DNA from: Flammeovirgaceae bacterium UBA6059
GTDB lineage: Bacteria; Bacteroidota; Bacteroidia; Cytophagales; Cyclobacteriaceae
DNA length: 64,000 nt
Assembly: GCA_002435755.1 (NCBI GenBank)
Contig: DIYH01000028.1
Span: 248,001 to 312,000 of the forward strand
Direction of reading: 5' to 3'
Shown: one piece after another, positions 26,359-34,926 of the stretch
Layout: each line of letters opens with the position of its first letter
How positions within the stretch are numbered: position 1 is the stretch's first letter
The notes under the pieces: model-generated
Database searches by the model: none
Told to the model about the DNA's origin: nothing
What the model saw: only the letters and a program-made list of their open reading frames with translations
Program-made: the position numbers and the translations under genes

Positions 26359-26604
26359 ATGTTTGGTTGGTTCAAGAAAAAGGATAAGCCACCAGAAAAA
26401 AGAGTACTTCAGGATCTTGATCATAATGAACTCTCGCCAGGTGATGAGGTAGAGTCTCTTCGATATGAACTTGGTAGGTGTAAAGTAGTCGAGACTGAGG
26501 AGGGTATTGTCTATGAGTCGATCACCTCTAAACAGAGAATCCACTGGACCAAGATGATAGATGCTTCCACCGAACTCCAGAAGGTACGAAAGTGTGAATC
26601 CTGA
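26359..26604 (+). CDS. Small conserved-looking soluble protein, function unknown
   Basis: This 81-aa protein opens with MFGWFKKKDKPPEKR, a basic amphipathic N terminus that could touch the membrane. It continues with an acidic SPGDEVESLRYELGRCKVVETEEGIVYESI segment, described here by its alternating beta-like pattern. I chose ATG 26359 over an upstream in-frame start at 26332. A weak -7-like box (TATACTTG, 26327-26334) would place transcription after the earlier codon. It has no recognised family and stands alone between two spacers. Confidence 0.62.
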   Translation: MFGWFKKKDKPPEKRVLQDLDHNELSPGDEVESLRYELGRCKVVETEEGIVYESITSKQRIHWTKMIDASTELQKVRKCES

Positions 26605-26760
26605 ATGAAGCCGTTCACATTTGTGAAAACAAGTGTACGTTTATAGCACATAAGGCCAAGCCGAGTCTCTTATAACTTGCTGATCATCAGTTACTAAAAA
26701 AACTTGGCATGCGTCTTGTCACCTAATTTGCGGTAGGTCAAAAACTCAAAGTAAAACTCA

Positions 26761-27096
26761 ATGTACACCGCGAATAAATCTCTTAAAAAACAACTGCTGA
26801 TCATCTTGGTGGGTGTTGCGGTAGCGGTACTCATCAGCTTCAACATAACTAACGCCACAGGTTCTAACTCCACTGAAAAAATAGCGTCATTGGTGGAGCG
26901 CAGCAGTGATCAAAACAGCAATGATCTCATTGAATCAGAATTGATCGTGGTATATGATCAATCATACAATGAGGTTTTCAAAATAGAGGTCGACGAATCT
27001 TCTAAAAACTCCAACGTACATCTTTCAAGATTCCTAAAATTGTGCGATTTTGTAATGAAGAGTAACAATACCTTTATTTATCTATTGAATAAGTAA
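26761..27096 (+). CDS. Small single-pass or secreted protein of unknown function
   Basis: This 111-aa protein has a positively charged N terminus and one hydrophobic helix at about 12-30, which may be an uncleaved anchor or a signal peptide. The soluble remainder is acidic, then Lys/Asn-rich. It lies 2 bp before the PspC-domain gene, and the two are probably cotranscribed. A near-consensus CTAATTTG lies about 35 bp upstream. I do not recognise a family. Confidence 0.6.
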   Translation: MYTANKSLKKQLLIILVGVAVAVLISFNITNATGSNSTEKIASLVERSSDQNSNDLIESELIVVYDQSYNEVFKIEVDESSKNSNVHLSRFLKLCDFVMKSNNTFIYLLNK

Positions 27097-27098
27097 TC

Positions 27099-27290
27099 AT
27101 GAGCACAGCACGATTAACACGATCCAATGAAAAAGTAATTGCGGGGGTTTGCGCTGGTATTGCTGAGTATTTCGATCTGGATGTGACACTCGTTCGAATA
27201 GCCTATATTTTAGTTTCGATTTTTAGTGCAGCATTTCCTGGGATACTTGTTTATATCATCCTGTGGTTTGTAATGCCTCCTAAATACTAG
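27099..27290 (+). CDS. PspC-domain membrane protein
   Basis: This 63-aa protein is essentially one PspC domain. It has an N-terminal LTRSNEKVIAGVCAGIAEYFDLDVTLVR block and a single hydrophobic helix ending in FVMPPKY. PspC proteins sit in the inner membrane and take part in envelope-stress (phage-shock-like) responses; stand-alone short forms are common in this phylum. No pspA or pspB is in the window. Its last 4 bp overlap the convergent arginase-fold gene. Confidence 0.88.
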   Translation: MSTARLTRSNEKVIAGVCAGIAEYFDLDVTLVRIAYILVSIFSAAFPGILVYIILWFVMPPKY

Positions 27291-28450
27291 GATACTTTAG
27301 AGGAGGCCACAATCCATCTGTCTGGTATTTCTCCTTTCGTGGCTGATGTATAATCTTCATAACTGCACGATACAATCTTATTCCTTGCGTAGAGCCTCTT
27401 AGCAGTATGGACCGGTACTTCCATCCACCACTTCTCCGATTGCGTGCTCTTATAAAAGACGATCTCATTTGGCTCTTGATCGGCTAGTGTCGCTATATAC
27501 TTTGTATAGTATTTAGTTGAAAAGTCATGTTGGTCTTTGCGATTGTAATAGCCTTCCATAAAGTACCATAGTGCTACGGCAATGACGAAAGCAGAGGACA
27601 TATGTTGGTCGTCAAGACCTGGATCATAGCCGTAAAACCCCATTGAACTTAACTTATCACTGCATCCCGCAAACCATGCTATTTGCGCAGCTTCTTCACC
27701 AGTCAACCCAAAGGGTATCGGCTGATGTGTTGCTTTCATCACCGTCGACTGGATTGCAGATATATCGAAAGTGACCATATCAGCCTCGCGTACCACTGGT
27801 TCAACTTCTTTAGGAGCATCTCTGAGTTTCCCAAGCCTGACAAGGTTGAAGTTGAGCTTTTCGAGCACCTCGAGAGAGTTATAAGGCACTAGGTACGACT
27901 GGTAACCAAGATGTATGTAATCGAACAGGAAGTTCGGTTCATGCATCAGTATTTCATGAATGTGTTTGTCCGTTGGTACAGCTTCTGAGTCATCGCTCAT
28001 ATCAATGCGAGCATCAACGTTTAGAACACTGACCAGTTTTTCGGTCAACTCATAAGCCTGATACTGAGCGATATCGAAATCATGGGTGCCTCCTATGACA
28101 ATGGGAAGTATGCCCTTTTCGTAGAGAGAGCTCAACAATTCTGATAAGCGCGCCTTGGTCTCATCCAGATCATGGCCATTTCTCAAATTGCCCAAGTCAG
28201 CGATGCGATACGAAGGCTTGCCCTTCTTAAGCTCATAGAGTTGCTTTCTAATATGATCGGGAGCATCTTTTACACCATTCTCAGTTGCCATAGCTCTTCC
28301 ATCCACAACTCCAATGATGGCCATATCAATATTGTTGAGATCTGGTACTTTCTCGGCGTTTATGTGGAGCGAATGAAAGAGGCAATTGCGATCATATTTC
28401 TGATCTACTACCTCAGCTGGGACTCTGTCAAATAGCAGCTTGATATCCAT
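27287..28450 (-). CDS. Arginase-fold (ureohydrolase) protein, formimidoylglutamase-like, with altered metal site
   Basis: This 387-aa protein has the overall ureohydrolase pattern: GGTHDFD near 120-126, NVDARIDMSDD near 145-154, and VTFDISAIQ near 227-234. Two of the six manganese ligands are changed. The His of DAHxD is Arg148 (codon CGC), and the second Asp of SxDxDxxDP is Ser231, with Gln234 at the DP position. His123, Asp146, Asp150 and Asp229 remain. Family enzymes hydrolyse guanidino or formimidoyl groups. This one may be inactive, single-metal, or act on something else. It is downstream of nqrF but separated by a terminator. Confidence 0.8.
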   Translation of the reverse strand: MDIKLLFDRVPAEVVDQKYDRNCLFHSLHINAEKVPDLNNIDMAIIGVVDGRAMATENGVKDAPDHIRKQLYELKKGKPSYRIADLGNLRNGHDLDETKARLSELLSSLYEKGILPIVIGGTHDFDIAQYQAYELTEKLVSVLNVDARIDMSDDSEAVPTDKHIHEILMHEPNFLFDYIHLGYQSYLVPYNSLEVLEKLNFNLVRLGKLRDAPKEVEPVVREADMVTFDISAIQSTVMKATHQPIPFGLTGEEAAQIAWFAGCSDKLSSMGFYGYDPGLDDQHMSSAFVIAVALWYFMEGYYNRKDQHDFSTKYYTKYIATLADQEPNEIVFYKSTQSEKWWMEVPVHTAKRLYARNKIVSCSYEDYTSATKGEIPDRWIVASSKVS

Positions 28451-28471
28451 GATTCAGTGACTTGAAAGCAT

Positions 28472-28500
28472 AAAAAAAGGGAAATTTCCCAATTTCCCTT
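28472..28500 (-). terminator. Rho-independent terminator of nqrF
   Basis: Read on the minus strand, a perfect 10-bp stem (28491-28500 with 28477-28486) has a 4-nt loop and is followed by a run of seven Ts (28472-28478 as A on plus). It lies 21 bp after the nqrF stop. Confidence 0.88.
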
Positions 28501-28520
28501 CCTCATAGATTGATTAAATC

Positions 28521-29822
28521 TTATCCTCCGAAATCATCAAATCGAATGTTCTCGTCAGGAATTCCAAAATCTTCACCCATCTTCTGCACCGCATTGTTCA
28601 TCAATGGAGGTCCACAGAAGTACAGTTCTATATCCTCAGGGTTGTCGTGTTTGCTTAGGTACTGATCAATCACAGATTGGTGAACAAAGCCTAAGAAGCC
28701 ATCTCCTTCTGCATCATTGATATCTTTTTTGGCTACCCAATTATCCTCCTCCATAGGCTCGGAAAGCACCATGTAGAATTTGAAATTAGGGAAATGCTTT
28801 TCGAGTTCTTTGAAGTGATCAATGTAGAACAACTCTCTCTTTGATCGTCCACCATACCAGTAGGTTACCTTTCTGCCAGTCTTCAAAGTCTTGAAAAGAT
28901 GGTAAAGGTGAGACCTCATTGGAGCCATACCAGCACCACCACCGACGTATAGCATTTCAGCGTCAGATGGATTAATGAAAAATTCACCATATGGTCCAGA
29001 GATAGTCACTTTGTCCCCAGGCTTAAGTCCGAAGATGTAAGAAGAGGCAATTCCCGGATTTACTTTCATCCAGCCATTAGCAGCTCTATCCCAAGGTGGA
29101 GTAGCAATACGAACGTTGAGCATGATCTCTCGACCTTCAGCAGGATAAGAGGCCATAGAATATGCTCGCTCGATGGTCTCATCATTCTTCATTTTCAAAT
29201 CCCATAAACCAAACTTGTCCCACTCCATTTGGAACTTATCAGCCTGACCAGGGTGCTCATCAGGGTGAGCAGTGATATCCATATCTTTGAAGTCTACCTC
29301 ACACTTAGGCACTTCTATCTGAATATAACCGCCTGCCTCATAGTCCATTTCTTCTGGCAGCTCAACAACGAACTCTTTGATAAACGAAGCGACATTATAG
29401 TTTCTCACTACAGTAGCCTCCCACTTCTTAATACCAAATATCTCCTCTGGTATCTCAATGCGCATGTCATTTTTCACCTTCACCTGGCATGAAAGGCGGA
29501 CATGCTCTTTTTGCTCAGTACGGCTTAAGTGACCTACTTCAGTTGGAAGCACGTCTCCTCCACCCTCATGTATTTTACACTTGCACATGGCACAAGTACC
29601 GCCTCCACCACAAGCAGATGGCAAAAACACTTTTTGAGTAGAAAGTGTCGAGAGAAGCGTAGATCCGGCAGAAGCTACTATTGGATTAGCTTCATCACCA
29701 TTCACAATAATTTTAACATCTCCTGATTGTACTAGCTTCGACTGAGCGAAGAGCAGAATCAAGACTAGCATTACTATAACAGCAGTAAACGCTATAATCG
29801 AGGTAATAACTACAAATGACAT
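28521..29822 (-). CDS. nqrF: Na+-translocating NADH:quinone reductase subunit F
   Basis: This 433-aa protein is full length. It has one N-terminal transmembrane helix (about 4-25). A plant-type [2Fe-2S] ferredoxin domain with Cys71, Cys77, Cys80 and Cys112 follows, then a ferredoxin-reductase FAD/NADH domain with RAYSMASYP, GGGAGMAPMRSH and the terminal FDDFGG. NqrF takes electrons from NADH into the Na+-pumping complex. Normally it is the last gene of nqrABCDEF, but here it is a single transcription unit with its own promoter and terminator. The other subunits are not in the window. Confidence 0.97.
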   Translation of the reverse strand: MSFVVITSIIAFTAVIVMLVLILLFAQSKLVQSGDVKIIVNGDEANPIVASAGSTLLSTLSTQKVFLPSACGGGGTCAMCKCKIHEGGGDVLPTEVGHLSRTEQKEHVRLSCQVKVKNDMRIEIPEEIFGIKKWEATVVRNYNVASFIKEFVVELPEEMDYEAGGYIQIEVPKCEVDFKDMDITAHPDEHPGQADKFQMEWDKFGLWDLKMKNDETIERAYSMASYPAEGREIMLNVRIATPPWDRAANGWMKVNPGIASSYIFGLKPGDKVTISGPYGEFFINPSDAEMLYVGGGAGMAPMRSHLYHLFKTLKTGRKVTYWYGGRSKRELFYIDHFKELEKHFPNFKFYMVLSEPMEEDNWVAKKDINDAEGDGFLGFVHQSVIDQYLSKHDNPEDIELYFCGPPLMNNAVQKMGEDFGIPDENIRFDDFGG

Positions 29823-29852
29823 AAAGAAGTAGTTGTTAGTTTTTTAAGTGCT

Positions 29853-29881
29853 CAAATATAATTCATAATAGCTATTTGCAA
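29853..29881 (-). promoter_or_regulatory. Promoter of nqrF (TTG-N18-TATATTTG)
   Basis: On the minus strand TTG (29881-29879) is followed after 18 bp by TATATTTG (29860-29853), a near-ideal Bacteroidota -33/-7 pair. It lies 30 bp upstream of the ATG. Confidence 0.82.
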
Positions 29882-29963
29882 CGCCCTCAAAAGGCTAATT
29901 GCCAGTAACCACTAGAATAGATCGAATCAACTTGGTGTACAACTCAAATGTTGTATCGAATCG

Positions 29964-30806
29964 CTACTTTTCTAATAGACGTAGCAGCGTGGTGAGTTTG
30001 TTTTTGAGGTTTCTACGATCGACAATGAAGTCAAGAAATCCATGGTCCAAAACGAACTCAGAACTTTGGAATCCTTTAGGCAGATCCTTACCAATTGTTT
30101 CGCGAATTACCCTTGGCCCAGCAAATCCGATTAAGGCCCCAGGCTCGGCAATATTGAAGTCACCAAGCATCGCAAATGAGGCCGTTACTCCGCCTGTCGT
30201 AGGGTCAGTAAGTAGTGATATGTAAGGGATTTTTGCCTCTGAGAGAAGCGCTAGCTTACCAGAAATTTTGCCTAGTTGCATCAAAGAGAAACCTGCCTCC
30301 ATCATTCTGGCACCACCCGATCTTGAAATCACCAGCAGGGGGGTCTTATGCTTCAATGAGTAATCGACAGCTCGTGCAATTTTCTCTCCAACAACAGATC
30401 CCATAGACCCTCCTATGAAGCTGAAATCCATACAGGAAACAACAAGGTCGATTCCGTTCACTTTGCCCACTGCATTTCTTGCAGCGTCCTTAAGACCAGT
30501 CTTTTTCTGAGATTTTTCTATTCTATTCGGGTACGACTGGGAGTCTACAAACTCCAATGGATCCTTTGAACTCAGATTGGCATCTAGTTCCTTGAACTTG
30601 TTGTCATCAAAAAGAATCTCGAAGTATTCTTTTGAGCCAACTCTTACATGATAGTCATCTTCAGGACATACGAACGCATTGTTCTTAAGCTCACGCATGT
30701 GGATAATTGCTCCACTAGGGGTCTTGTACCACAAACCATCCGGCGCTTCCTTTTTACTAGCTGTGGGCGTCTGAATGCCCTTATCCGTTCTGTTAAACCA
30801 AGCCAT
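29964..30806 (-). CDS. accD: Acetyl-CoA carboxylase carboxyltransferase subunit beta
   Basis: This 280-aa protein has the carboxyltransferase crotonase-like core, with GGSMGSVVGEKI, ISRSGGARMMEAG and TDPTTGGVTASFA motifs. The N-terminal zinc ribbon is degenerate. The positions that normally hold two CxxC pairs read WYKTPSGAI and VCPEDDYH, leaving only Cys47. With AccA it transfers carboxyl from biotin to acetyl-CoA to make malonyl-CoA for fatty acid synthesis; accA is not in the window. A TATCTTTG box lies 21 bp upstream of the start, so it appears to be its own unit. Confidence 0.96.
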   Translation of the reverse strand: MAWFNRTDKGIQTPTASKKEAPDGLWYKTPSGAIIHMRELKNNAFVCPEDDYHVRVGSKEYFEILFDDNKFKELDANLSSKDPLEFVDSQSYPNRIEKSQKKTGLKDAARNAVGKVNGIDLVVSCMDFSFIGGSMGSVVGEKIARAVDYSLKHKTPLLVISRSGGARMMEAGFSLMQLGKISGKLALLSEAKIPYISLLTDPTTGGVTASFAMLGDFNIAEPGALIGFAGPRVIRETIGKDLPKGFQSSEFVLDHGFLDFIVDRRNLKNKLTTLLRLLEK

Positions 30807-30826
30807 GCTCTAGTCGATTAGGGTCG

Positions 30827-30834
30827 CAAAGATA
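30827..30834 (-). promoter_or_regulatory. Putative -7 box (TATCTTTG) for accD
   Basis: TATCTTTG on the minus strand matches TAnnTTTG and lies 20 bp upstream of the accD ATG (30806). There is no TTG at the expected -33 position. Confidence 0.55.
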
Positions 30835-30888
30835 TTGATAATTTGATATTCGAAGCAGATAAAAAAGGTCATTACAACCTTCATCAAA

Positions 30889-31149
30889 TTACTTGTCTAC
30901 CTCTTCGTAATCTACGTATTCGCCTCCTTTGAAATCTTTTTGCTCCTTTTTTGAGCTTTGGGGGACGTGATCAATTTTTACATTGCCATCCGCAGGTCTT
31001 TGGGCATAACCCGTATTCTGTTGGCGTCCAGCAGACCGCTGAAATTGCTGTTGCTGGTAAGCCTTATAAAACAGTAACCTAAAAAGATATCCTGATAGCT
31101 TGAAGAAGATATATCCTATCAGGAACAGTATGAGTAAGAACTTCAACAT
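30889..31149 (-). CDS. DUF4834 family small membrane protein
   Basis: This 86-aa protein begins with a hydrophobic helix (about 3-28, LKFLLILFLIGYIFFKLSGY) and continues as a hydrophilic Gln/Lys/Asp-rich tail ending in GGEYVDYEEVDK. The layout and the tail motif match DUF4834, a Bacteroidota-specific family of unknown function. It starts 14 bp after the carB stop, so it is probably cotranscribed with carB. Confidence 0.8.
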   Translation of the reverse strand: MLKFLLILFLIGYIFFKLSGYLFRLLFYKAYQQQQFQRSAGRQQNTGYAQRPADGNVKIDHVPQSSKKEQKDFKGGEYVDYEEVDK

Positions 31150-31163
31150 ATCACTTATATAAC

Positions 31164-33977
31164 TTAGCGACTGAGGTAGAAGTTACGTTCCGAATAGATT
31201 TTCAAGAAGTAGTCATCCATCAAATCATCGATAAAGTAGATTGCCTCTCCAGTTGACTTCATCTCTGGCCCCAACTCCTTATTCACGTTAGGAAACTTGT
31301 TGAAAGAGAACACCGGCTCCTTAATCGCATAACCTTTCTTAGTAGGACGGAATGTGAAGTCTTTTATTTTTTTCTCCCCTAGCATCACCTTCGTGGCATA
31401 ATTCACATAAGGCTCGTCATAGGCCTTACAAATGAATGGGACAGTTCTTGAAGCGCGTGGATTAGCCTCGATGATATAGACCTTATCATCTTTGATGGCA
31501 AACTGAATATTGATCAGCCCGACCGTATTCAGCGCTAGCGCAATTTTCCTGGTATACTCTTCGATTTGTCGCATGACAAAATCACCGAGATTATAAGGAG
31601 GAAGGACCGCATAAGAGTCACCAGAGTGTATACCTGCAGGCTCTATGTGCTGCATGATACCAATGATATAAGCTTCTTCTCCATCGCAAATAGCATCCGC
31701 TTCGGCCTCAATCGCACCTTCAAGGAAGTGATCAAGAAGTATTCTTCCGTCCTGCTTGCTTTTGAGAAGATTAACTACGTGCTGCTCAAGCTCTTCATCA
31801 TTGATGACGATCTTCATTGACTGACCACCAAGTACGTATGATGGCCTTACCAGCAATGGGTAACCAATCTCTTTCGAGAGCTCCAATGCCTCGTCTGCAT
31901 CTTCAATGGTGCCGTACTTAGGATATGGAATGTCCAGTTCTTTGAGGAGATCAGAAAATCTTCCTCTGTCTTCTGCTAAATCAAGTGACGCAAAATCGGT
32001 ACCGATGATCTTGATATCAAATCGCTTGAGCTTTTCTGCCAACTTGAGGGCCGTCTGTCCACCCAGCTGGACTATTACACCAACTGGTTTCTCCTGCAAG
32101 ATGATCTCATAGATATGCTCCCAGAAAACTGGTTCGAAATATAGCTTATCAGCAATATCAAAGTCAGTAGATACCGTCTCCGGATTACAGTTGATCATAA
32201 TGGTCTCATAGCCGCACTCCTTAGCGGCCAATACACCGTGCACACAACTATAGTCGAACTCAATGCCTTGCCCTATTCGGTTAGGTCCGCTACCGAGAAC
32301 TATGATTTTTTTGTTGTCAGTTGGGACTGACTCATTCTCCTCTTCGAAAGTCGAGTAATAGTAAGGCGTCTTTGCTTCAAACTCTGCTGCACAAGTATCC
32401 ACCAACTTGTAGACTCTGTGAATGCCTTGCGCATGACGCTTATCGAAGACCTGACTTTCAAGACAACCCATCAGATGTCCTAGCTGTCGATCAGCATATC
32501 CTTTCTTCTTAGCAAGAGCGAGAAGCTCGTGTGGAATATCATCAATGGTGTACTTCTCTATTTCGCTTTCAATGGCAATTAGCTCCTCTATTTGGTGCAA
32601 GAACCATGGATCGATCTGGGTTAGCTTCCTTATGGTCTTAAAAGGAATGCCCAGCTTGAAGGCGTCATAGATATGGAACAGTCTATTCCAACTCGGGCTC
32701 TTGAGACTCTTAAGAAGTTCTTCCTGATTGGTCAGTTCTTTACCATCAGCCCCTAGGCCATTTCTTTTAATCTCAAGTGATTGGCAGGCCTTCTGGAGTG
32801 CTTCCTGAAAGTTGCGGCCAATACCCATCGCCTCTCCTACTGACTTCATCTGTAGTCCTAACCTACGATCAGATCCCTTGAATTTATCGAAGTTCCATCT
32901 TGGTACTTTGACGATCACATAGTCAATGGCAGGTTCGAAAAATGCCGAAGTACTTTTCGTGATTTGGTTATCTAGCTCATCCAGATTGTAACCGATAGCC
33001 AGCTTAGCTGCAATCTTAGCAATAGGGTATCCTGTTGCTTTAGAGGCCAACGCTGATGATCTAGATACACGAGGGTTAATCTCGATACCTACGATCATAT
33101 CATCTTCTGGATTGACTGCAAACTGCACATTACATCCCCCTGCGAATTGGCCTATGCCATTCATCATTTTGATAGCCAGATCACGCATGTGCTGGTATAC
33201 CGTATCTGGTAGTGTCATAGCCGGTGCTACCGTGATGGAATCTCCAGTATGAACACCCATCGGGTCAAAATTCTCGATAGAGCAGATGATGATGATATTA
33301 CCATTGCCATCCCGCAGAAGCTCTAGCTCGTATTCTTTCCAACCCAGAATACTTTGCTCGACCAATACCTCATGGATAGGTGATGAAGTCAGACCATGTG
33401 TAAGCGCCTTATCAAATTCATCAGCAGTTTCCACAAATCCACCACCAGATCCACCTAGCGTGAATGAAGGTCGGATTACCAGAGGGAAGCCTATTTCCTG
33501 TGCTATTTCCTTACCCTTCAAAAAGGATGTTGCTGTCTCACCTTTACAGACATTCACGTTAAGCTCCTTCATCTTGAGTCGGAACTTCTCCCTGTCCTCA
33601 GTGGTCTCAATAGCGTTAATATCAACACCTATCATTTTGACATTGTAATGATCCCAAATACCTGCTTTCTGACAGTCTATGGCAAGGTTAAGAGCGGTCT
33701 GACCTCCCATGGTTGGAAGCACTGCGTCAATCTGATGTTTTTCGAGAATTTCCTTGATTGAAGACTTGGTCAATGGCTTCAAGTAGACATTGTCGGCTGT
33801 GACCTTGTCCGTCATAATAGTTGCCGGATTGGAATTGATCAAGGTTACTTCTATGCCTTCCTCCCTTAGTGATCGTGATGCTTGTGAACCTGCATAGTCA
33901 AACTCACAAGCTTGACCGATTACGATAGGGCCTGACCCTATGATCAGGATGGATTTGATACTCTTGTCTCTAGGCAT
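31164..33977 (-). CDS. carB: Carbamoyl-phosphate synthase large subunit, lacking the allosteric domain
   Basis: This 937-aa protein has the two tandem ATP-grasp halves. The first runs from ILIGSGPIVIGQACEFDYAG near residue 11, and the second repeats IIVLGSGPNRIGQGIEFDYS near 560. Each half has its ATP-binding GGS/GGQ loops and ERDMY-like metal ligands. It makes carbamoyl phosphate from bicarbonate, ammonia (from CarA) and two ATP for pyrimidines and arginine. It ends about 135 residues earlier than the E. coli enzyme (1073 aa), at ERNFYLSR. The C-terminal MGS-like domain that senses UMP and ornithine is therefore missing. carA is not adjacent. Confidence 0.97.
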   Translation of the reverse strand: MPRDKSIKSILIIGSGPIVIGQACEFDYAGSQASRSLREEGIEVTLINSNPATIMTDKVTADNVYLKPLTKSSIKEILEKHQIDAVLPTMGGQTALNLAIDCQKAGIWDHYNVKMIGVDINAIETTEDREKFRLKMKELNVNVCKGETATSFLKGKEIAQEIGFPLVIRPSFTLGGSGGGFVETADEFDKALTHGLTSSPIHEVLVEQSILGWKEYELELLRDGNGNIIIICSIENFDPMGVHTGDSITVAPAMTLPDTVYQHMRDLAIKMMNGIGQFAGGCNVQFAVNPEDDMIVGIEINPRVSRSSALASKATGYPIAKIAAKLAIGYNLDELDNQITKSTSAFFEPAIDYVIVKVPRWNFDKFKGSDRRLGLQMKSVGEAMGIGRNFQEALQKACQSLEIKRNGLGADGKELTNQEELLKSLKSPSWNRLFHIYDAFKLGIPFKTIRKLTQIDPWFLHQIEELIAIESEIEKYTIDDIPHELLALAKKKGYADRQLGHLMGCLESQVFDKRHAQGIHRVYKLVDTCAAEFEAKTPYYYSTFEEENESVPTDNKKIIVLGSGPNRIGQGIEFDYSCVHGVLAAKECGYETIMINCNPETVSTDFDIADKLYFEPVFWEHIYEIILQEKPVGVIVQLGGQTALKLAEKLKRFDIKIIGTDFASLDLAEDRGRFSDLLKELDIPYPKYGTIEDADEALELSKEIGYPLLVRPSYVLGGQSMKIVINDEELEQHVVNLLKSKQDGRILLDHFLEGAIEAEADAICDGEEAYIIGIMQHIEPAGIHSGDSYAVLPPYNLGDFVMRQIEEYTRKIALALNTVGLINIQFAIKDDKVYIIEANPRASRTVPFICKAYDEPYVNYATKVMLGEKKIKDFTFRPTKKGYAIKEPVFSFNKFPNVNKELGPEMKSTGEAIYFIDDLMDDYFLKIYSERNFYLSR

Positions 33978-34017
33978 GAAGGAAAAGTTAAGGTGGTCAG
34001 CTTTAGATAAATTGGGG

Positions 34018-34025
34018 CAAATTTA
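34018..34025 (-). promoter_or_regulatory. Putative -7 box (TAAATTTG) for carB
   Basis: TAAATTTG on the minus strand matches TAnnTTTG and lies 40 bp upstream of the carB start. No well-spaced -33 TTG is present. Confidence 0.5.
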
Positions 34026-34155
34026 AGGTAGTCCATGTACTTGCGAAAGCCATGTGGATTTTTTCAATTGGGCAGTGCCACTCATCATGGTTTTGGCGTT
34101 CAAGTCTTGCGACAATTGAACAGCTTTGCTACGTTAGCAATTAAAGTTTTTTTAC

Positions 34156-34926
34156 ATGACGTTATCAAAATTCTTGTTTATTGTAGGATTGAGCACTCTG
34201 CTACTTCAGAGTTGTGAAAACTTTAGCTGGCTTCCAAAAGAACAAACTAAGGATGAAAAAGAAGCAAAGGAGGGTACAAAGAGAAATGGTCTTTATACTA
34301 AGAAGTCAAAAGGAGTTGTTGTCTCACAAGTCAACTATGTTGATGGTAAAAAAGAAGGTAAAGCGATAAATTTTTTCCCTAACGGGAAAGAAGAATTAGT
34401 GCTCTATTATAAAAATAATATTAAACATGGTACTGCTACAACTTACTACGAATCTGGTGTAGTCAAAAAAGAAACTCCATATGTCGATGGTGTTAAGCAT
34501 GGAATACAGAAGTACTACTTCAGCAACGGGAAAATATCGGCTGAAATACCATTTCAAAATGGTCTACAGAGCAGAAAAACGAAAGAATACTATAAAAGTG
34601 GTAAACAGATCACTGACCAACCGAGAATAATTGTAAAGGAGATTGATCGGTTAAAGACTTCTGGGGAATACATTGTTACTATTCAGTTTGCCAAAAAGGT
34701 GCGCAACGTTAAATTTTATAATGGTGTGCTACAACAAGGGGAGTATCTGGATATTTCTGAGCTTGGCGAGATGGATGTAAAACAAGGAGTTGCGAGAATA
34801 GTGCTACATCCAGCCCCTGGAACTTTTATCATGGAAAAGCTCAACATTGTCGGGCAATACAAAACCAATAAAGGCACGTACCACATTGCTACAAAGGTTC
34901 ACAACCTTGCAATTGAAAATATCTAG
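34156..34926 (+). CDS. MORN-like repeat lipoprotein
   Basis: This 256-aa lipoprotein has lipobox LQSC (Cys20). Residues about 50-165 hold four or five degenerate MORN-type repeats of the pattern YVDGxxxGxxxxYxxNGK (for example VDGKKEGKAINFFPNGK and VDGVKHGIQKYYFSNGK). The C-terminal 100 residues are a separate beta-rich part without a recognised motif. MORN-like proteins of this kind are usually envelope proteins of unknown function. It is convergent with the next gene, and the ends overlap by 4 bp. Confidence 0.78.
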   Translation: MTLSKFLFIVGLSTLLLQSCENFSWLPKEQTKDEKEAKEGTKRNGLYTKKSKGVVVSQVNYVDGKKEGKAINFFPNGKEELVLYYKNNIKHGTATTYYESGVVKKETPYVDGVKHGIQKYYFSNGKISAEIPFQNGLQSRKTKEYYKSGKQITDQPRIIVKEIDRLKTSGEYIVTIQFAKKVRNVKFYNGVLQQGEYLDISELGEMDVKQGVARIVLHPAPGTFIMEKLNIVGQYKTNKGTYHIATKVHNLAIENI

